Assembly (NCBI GenBank): GCA_024276335.1
Contig: JAJRXL010000080.1
Span: 1-9,800 of the forward strand
DNA length: 9,800 nt
Origin: Bacteroidota bacterium
GTDB taxonomy: Bacteria; Bacteroidota; Ignavibacteria; SZUA-365; JAADGX01
Direction of reading: 5' to 3'
This document shows, piece by piece, positions 5,981-9,800 of this stretch. Made by a program: the position numbers and the translations under genes. Numbering within the stretch: the stretch's first letter is position 1; the number at the start of each line of letters is the position of its first letter. The notes beneath the pieces are model-generated. The model searched no databases. It was not told the DNA's origin and worked only from the letters and a program-made list of their open reading frames with translations.

Positions 5981-7405
5981 TCAGAAAAGGCCCCGGAACG
6001 TGTTGATCAACAACGAGGGCAGGATACCGAACAGGAAGATGCCCGCCGCGGAAAGGCCCAGGGAGACCATGCCGGAAGCGGGAAGCAGGACGGGCTCCTC
6101 GCTGCTCTGGTCATGGAAGTACATCAGCACCACAACACGGAGGTAGTAGTATACGCTGACAAGGCTGGCGGCGACGCCTACGATGGCCAGCCACGTGTAT
6201 CCCGACTCCACCGCGGCGAGAAAGAGGTAGTATTTGCCGAAGAAGCCCGCCAGGGGCGGGATGCCGGCCAGCGAGAACATGAACACGGCCATCAGGGCAG
6301 CCAATACGGGGCGCCTGCGAGCCAACCCTGCATAGTCCTCGATGTCGAGATTCTTCCGGTTTTCCTTTTCAAAGATGCTCACTACGCCGAAGGCGCCGAG
6401 GTTGGTCAGCATGTAAGCGACGATGTAGAACAGGATGGCCGAGACACCGATTTCCGTGCCCGCCACCATGCCGATGAGCATGTACCCCGCGTGGGCAATG
6501 CTCGAATAGGCCAGCATGCGTTTAATACTTGTCTGTGCGATGGCTACCACGTTTCCCAACACCATGGAGATGACCGCCAGCAAGGCGATGACGGTATTGA
6601 CCTGGGAATTCGTAAACTCGAACTTGACGCTGAAGATCAGGGCCAACGCGGCGAAGGCAGCTCCCTTGGCGCCTGTGGACATGAACGCGGATACGCTTGT
6701 GGGCGATCCGTCATAGACGTCGGGTACCCAGAGGTGGAACGGCACGGCCGCAACCTTGAACGCGAGGCCGATGAGCAGGAGTCCGCAACCGGCGATGAAA
6801 ATGAGGTTCCCCTTGAGCGCTTCCATGTTTTCCGAAATGCCGACGAGGTTGGTAGTGCCGGAGGCCCCGTAAATCAGGGCGATACCGTAGAGCAGGAATC
6901 CCGTGGCGAACGCGCCGAGCAGGAAATATTTCAACGCCGCCTCGTTCGACTCCTTGACCTTTCTTGTCCAGCCCGCCAGCACGTACAATGTGACCGACAT
7001 CACTTCCAGACCTATGAAGGTCATGATGAGGTCGGTAGCGGTGGCCAGCGTCATCATCCCGATCGTCGCAAACAGGATCATGGGATAATATTCGCCGTAG
7101 TGGCCGCCGGTGCGTTCCAAGTACGGACGCGACAAGAGAATGGTGAAAGCCGCAGCGGAAAGGAAGAAGATATCCATGAGCGACGCGAACCCGCCGATCA
7201 TCAACATGTTGTTGAACGCGTAACCGGTATGGTGAAATGTCACGACTCCCAGGTAGATGCCGATGAAAATGCCACCCAGTGTCATCCAGTACAGGCCGGT
7301 CTTGAATTCCCGGGTGAAGGAATGGACAACCACGAGCAACAGCGCCACGATGACCGTGGCCGTAATGGGAGCGGTGGCGGAAAGATCGGAGAGTACGGTG
7401 TTCAT
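5981..7405 (-). CDS. nuoN: NADH-quinone oxidoreductase subunit N (NuoN)
   Basis: Membrane-arm subunit of respiratory complex I, one of three Mrp-antiporter-like subunits that pump protons when NADH reduces quinone. The protein has 474 residues, is very hydrophobic, and is compatible with the usual 14 transmembrane helices. The charged residues of the channel are all present: E134 (IGLEVMSV), K159 (AALKYFLLG), K217 (LAFKVAAVPFHLW), K247 (STGAKGA) and K391 (GFFGKYYLF), matching E. coli E133, K158, K217, K247 and K395. The start is ATG 7405, with GAGG (7417-7414) eight bases upstream. The next gene upstream is not nuoM, as would be usual, but an ion transporter 27 bases away. No following nuo gene is seen, so nuoN is probably the end of the complex I operon. 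The subunit appears intact. Confidence 0.97.
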   Translation of the reverse strand: MNTVLSDLSATAPITATVIVALLLVVVHSFTREFKTGLYWMTLGGIFIGIYLGVVTFHHTGYAFNNMLMIGGFASLMDIFFLSAAAFTILLSRPYLERTGGHYGEYYPMILFATIGMMTLATATDLIMTFIGLEVMSVTLYVLAGWTRKVKESNEAALKYFLLGAFATGFLLYGIALIYGASGTTNLVGISENMEALKGNLIFIAGCGLLLIGLAFKVAAVPFHLWVPDVYDGSPTSVSAFMSTGAKGAAFAALALIFSVKFEFTNSQVNTVIALLAVISMVLGNVVAIAQTSIKRMLAYSSIAHAGYMLIGMVAGTEIGVSAILFYIVAYMLTNLGAFGVVSIFEKENRKNLDIEDYAGLARRRPVLAALMAVFMFSLAGIPPLAGFFGKYYLFLAAVESGYTWLAIVGVAASLVSVYYYLRVVVLMYFHDQSSEEPVLLPASGMVSLGLSAAGIFLFGILPSLLINTFRGLF

Positions 7406-7432
7406 GATACCAACCTCGTTAGTCTAAGCGGA

Positions 7433-8926
7433 TTATCCACCCTGGTTGAAAAACAGGAGCCAGAGGATAATGAATATCGGAATCAAGATAGGAATCGAGT
7501 AGCGATAGACGTACTCGAGGAAGCTTGGGACCTTGGCGCCCATGTGTTCGGCGATGGATTTGACCATGAAATTGGGCGCGTTCCCGATGTACGTGCATGC
7601 TCCGAAGAACACGGCGCCCATGGAAATGGCAACCACGTAGATCGGGTGGTTCATGATCAGGAAAATAACGTTGATGTCGGATATGGGCACGTGCCCCTGG
7701 GCAACCAGACCGCCGTGGTAGCGAAGCAAGCCTTCGTAGGTGGCGATAATTTCCGGGCTCATGGCCGCCGTCTGCGCTCCCGCTCCATGCGTGGCCAGGA
7801 GCTGCTGTACCTGCGCGATGACGGTCTGGTCCACGAACAAGCCGATGGCGGCGCTGAGGTAATTCAGGTACGTAGGAGCGTTGTCCAGGACGCTGGAGAG
7901 AATGCCCGTTCCCCAGAAAAACTGCCCCGCGTTGTTGATCCCGATCTGGGACGCGTTCAATTCCAGCCAATCGAGGGCGGGAACCATTGTCGCGAACAGG
8001 CCGAGAAAGAGAAATCCCACTTCCTTGATCGGAAAGAAGGTGAATTCGTTGGCTTCGTGGATCTCCTTTTTCGTGGTGAAGTACGAGGCGATCGATACCG
8101 CGATCATGATGGCCTCGCGCACGAACGGCGGATCCTGGATAAACACGGCAATGAGGATCAGGGCCAGGTACCCCAGGTTGTGCATGCCGCGGAATTTCGT
8201 TTCCTCCCCCTGGCCCGTCAGGTCTTCGCGCACTTCCTTCGGGACCTTGCGGTAGTAGCGCAGGTCGATGACGTAGAACACGGCGAGAATGATACCGATG
8301 GTCAATATCCAGATGTGCCAAACATTTTCCATGACCCAGAAGAACGGGATACCCTTGAGGTAGCCGAGAAAGAGCGGCGGGTCACCGATGGGCGTCAACG
8401 CACCTCCGATATTGCTTACGATAAAAATGAAGAAGACGACGTGGTAGGGGTGCAGACGGTACTTGTTATTCCGGATGTAGGGGCGGATGAGAATCATGGA
8501 CGCCCCGGTGGTACCGACGATGTTGGCGATGACCGCGCCGAAAGCAAGCAGGAGAATGTTGCGCACCGGCGTCGAGTACCCACGCAGGTTGAAGTGAATC
8601 CCTCCCGACACCACGAACAGGGAACCGACCAGGCAGATGAAACTGAAGTACTCGATGCCCGAGTGGAGCATACGGATCGCGTTGTTCAGATCGAAGACGT
8701 AGTAGTAAATGGTGATCAGTCCCAGCCCGACGGACACGTGGGGGAAATAGTGGTGCCACCACTTCTGGTTGATGAACGGCATCAGGGCGATGGCCAGGAG
8801 CAGGATCACGAAGGGTATGATCATCCACGGGTTGGGCTCGATAATGTGCGTGGCTCCTTCCGCGGAAGCGAGGAGCGGGGCGGGAAAAGCCAGGAATAAA
8901 GCACTGATGCTGACGAGGAGTTTCAT
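7433..8926 (-). CDS. NhaD/ArsB-type ion transporter, putative Na+/H+ antiporter
   Basis: Polytopic inner-membrane protein of 497 residues. Residues 1-22 look like a signal peptide or first helix ending ASA-EG. About ten or more further hydrophobic segments follow. Ion-transporter (IT) superfamily motifs occur as two related half-sites: NIVGTTGASMILIRPYI (135-151) with SNIGGALTPIGDPP (171-184), and SSVLDNAPTY (344-353) with TYIGNAPNF (445-453). This pattern fits the NhaD/CitMHS-like group annotated as sodium:proton antiporters; the transported ion is inferred, and citrate, arsenite or another anion cannot be excluded. A long polar loop (about 366-417) lies between the second-half motifs. The gene sits between nuoM (19 bases) and nuoN (27 bases) on the same strand, so it is almost certainly co-transcribed with complex I. 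The start is ATG 8926; an AGGG 11 bases upstream is a weak ribosome-binding site. Confidence 0.88.
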   Translation of the reverse strand: MKLLVSISALFLAFPAPLLASAEGATHIIEPNPWMIIPFVILLLAIALMPFINQKWWHHYFPHVSVGLGLITIYYYVFDLNNAIRMLHSGIEYFSFICLVGSLFVVSGGIHFNLRGYSTPVRNILLLAFGAVIANIVGTTGASMILIRPYIRNNKYRLHPYHVVFFIFIVSNIGGALTPIGDPPLFLGYLKGIPFFWVMENVWHIWILTIGIILAVFYVIDLRYYRKVPKEVREDLTGQGEETKFRGMHNLGYLALILIAVFIQDPPFVREAIMIAVSIASYFTTKKEIHEANEFTFFPIKEVGFLFLGLFATMVPALDWLELNASQIGINNAGQFFWGTGILSSVLDNAPTYLNYLSAAIGLFVDQTVIAQVQQLLATHGAGAQTAAMSPEIIATYEGLLRYHGGLVAQGHVPISDINVIFLIMNHPIYVVAISMGAVFFGACTYIGNAPNFMVKSIAEHMGAKVPSFLEYVYRYSIPILIPIFIILWLLFFNQGG

Positions 8927-8945
8927 GGAATGGTTGACCCTGCTC

Positions 8946-9800
8946 TTATTTCCGTGACATGGGCGCTTGCGGCAACCGCTCTACGTACGGGTTCCCTTTC
9001 TGAACATCCGTGAGCATCTTTACGATATTCTGCATCGAAGCCTCGGATTTGTCGAGAAACGTGGAAGGATACACCCCGATCCACACGATGAACAGGATGA
9101 TGGGAAGGAGCAAGCCGATTTCCCGGCGCGAAAGGTCTTTGAGCGATCTGTTCTCCTCGTGACGGATCTCGCCGAAGATAACCCGCTGGTACATCCACAA
9201 CATGTAACACGCGGCAAAGATGACCCCGGTTGCAGCGAAGATGACATATATGGGCGAACCCAGGATCGTGGACTGGAAGGAGCCGACAAGTATGAGGAAC
9301 TCGCCCACGAATCCGTTCAACCCTGGCAGGCCGATGGAACTGAGCATGATGATCATGAAGAAGGTGGAGAACACCGGCATGACCCGCGCAAGCCCCCCGA
9401 AGTCACTGATCATCCGCGTGTGCCGACGGTCGTAAAGCATGCCCACAACCAGGAAGAGCGCACCGGTGGATAAACCGTGATTGATCATCTGGATGAGGCT
9501 GCCTTGCAGGCTTTCCAGGGTCATCCCGAAGATGCCCAGCACCACGAATCCCATGTGGCTTACCGAACTGAACGCGACAAGCCTCTTCACGTCCTTCTGG
9601 ACCATGGAAACAAGGGCGCCGTAAATAATGCCGATAACGCCCAGTGTGGCCATCACGGATGCATACTCGATGGATGCCTGCGGAAAAAGCTGCAGGCAGA
9701 ACCGTACCAGTCCGTAGGTGCCCATTTTCAGGAGCACGCCTGCCAGGATGACGCTGCCTCCCGTCGGGGCCTCCGTGTGGGCGTCGGGGAGCCACGTGTG
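8946..9800 (-). CDS. nuoM: NADH-quinone oxidoreductase subunit M (NuoM), C-terminal 284 residues
   Basis: Proton-pumping antiporter-like subunit of complex I, here truncated by the window edge. The frame is open from base 9800 to TAA 8948-8946, beginning HTWLPDAHTEAPTGGSVIL, a hallmark of NuoM. The GTG at 9737 is an internal Val and not a start. Further family landmarks are LLKMGTYGL (channel Lys, equivalent to E. coli K265), KDVKRLVAFSSVSHMGF, and LPGLNGFVGEF, where the Glu corresponds to E. coli E407. The C-terminus (IGVYPSTFLDKS then a polar tail) is complete. About 200 N-terminal residues, including the first channel Glu and Lys, lie outside the window, and nuoL would be expected further right. 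The next gene, 19 bases downstream, is the ion transporter. Confidence 0.97.
   Translation of the reverse strand, partial: HTWLPDAHTEAPTGGSVILAGVLLKMGTYGLVRFCLQLFPQASIEYASVMATLGVIGIIYGALVSMVQKDVKRLVAFSSVSHMGFVVLGIFGMTLESLQGSLIQMINHGLSTGALFLVVGMLYDRRHTRMISDFGGLARVMPVFSTFFMIIMLSSIGLPGLNGFVGEFLILVGSFQSTILGSPIYVIFAATGVIFAACYMLWMYQRVIFGEIRHEENRSLKDLSRREIGLLLPIILFIVWIGVYPSTFLDKSEASMQNIVKMLTDVQKGNPYVERLPQAPMSRK

Noticed and set aside
5951..8899. A 982-residue plus-strand open frame lying antisense to nuoN and most of the ion-transporter gene
   Set aside because: It is codon-aligned with both minus-strand genes, which are in the same register, and stays open because they lack the codons TTA, CTA and TCA over that range. 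The translation is a low-complexity His/Gln/Asp/Glu-rich complement of hydrophobic codons, with no family resemblance, whereas the minus strand encodes clear conserved proteins.
9678..9737. A start codon for nuoM at 9737
   Set aside because: The GTG is an internal Val. The frame remains open to the window edge with conserved NuoM sequence (TWLPDAHTEAPT), so the gene is simply truncated.

Overview
The window looks like a chromosomal segment of a moderately GC-rich (mid-50s % by eye) bacterium of the Bacteroidota/Chlorobiota/Ignavibacteriota (FCB) group. Two genes point there. One encodes a secreted PorZ-like beta-propeller protein with a type IX secretion-style C-terminal domain. The other encodes a DUF3276/PUR-domain protein, a family characteristic of that group. 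The strain or genus cannot be named from the sequence alone. I see no tRNA, rRNA, CRISPR array, transposase or phage gene.

Left part (1-3292, plus strand): the tail of an unidentified gene, then ribH (lumazine synthase, riboflavin pathway), a PorZ-like protein that overlaps the ribH stop codon, and a small PUR-domain nucleic-acid-binding protein with its own strong Shine-Dalgarno and possibly its own promoter. Middle (3293-3842): a 550-base non-coding convergent spacer that holds several short degenerate arrays with an exact or near-exact 7-base period and one REP-like hairpin.

Right part (3843-9800, all minus strand, so read right to left): nuoM (cut by the window edge), an NhaD/ArsB-type ion transporter, nuoN, a 183-base spacer with another 7-base array and a possible promoter, then nnr (bifunctional NAD(P)HX repair enzyme) and a small VanZ-family membrane protein translationally coupled to it. 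NuoM and NuoN are antiporter-like proton-pumping subunits of respiratory complex I, which oxidises NADH. Nnr repairs damaged hydrated NAD(P)H, so the two transcription units share an NAD(H) theme.

The main points for a second look are: (1) a predicted Na+/H+-antiporter-type gene inserted between nuoM and nuoN; (2) five unrelated-sequence heptameric arrays in the two gene-free spacers, resembling the STRR class of repeats; (3) a Cys in RibH where an aromatic residue normally stacks on the substrate; (4) a tight cluster of the only three cysteines in the PorZ-like protein. No clearly new defence or mobile system is visible.
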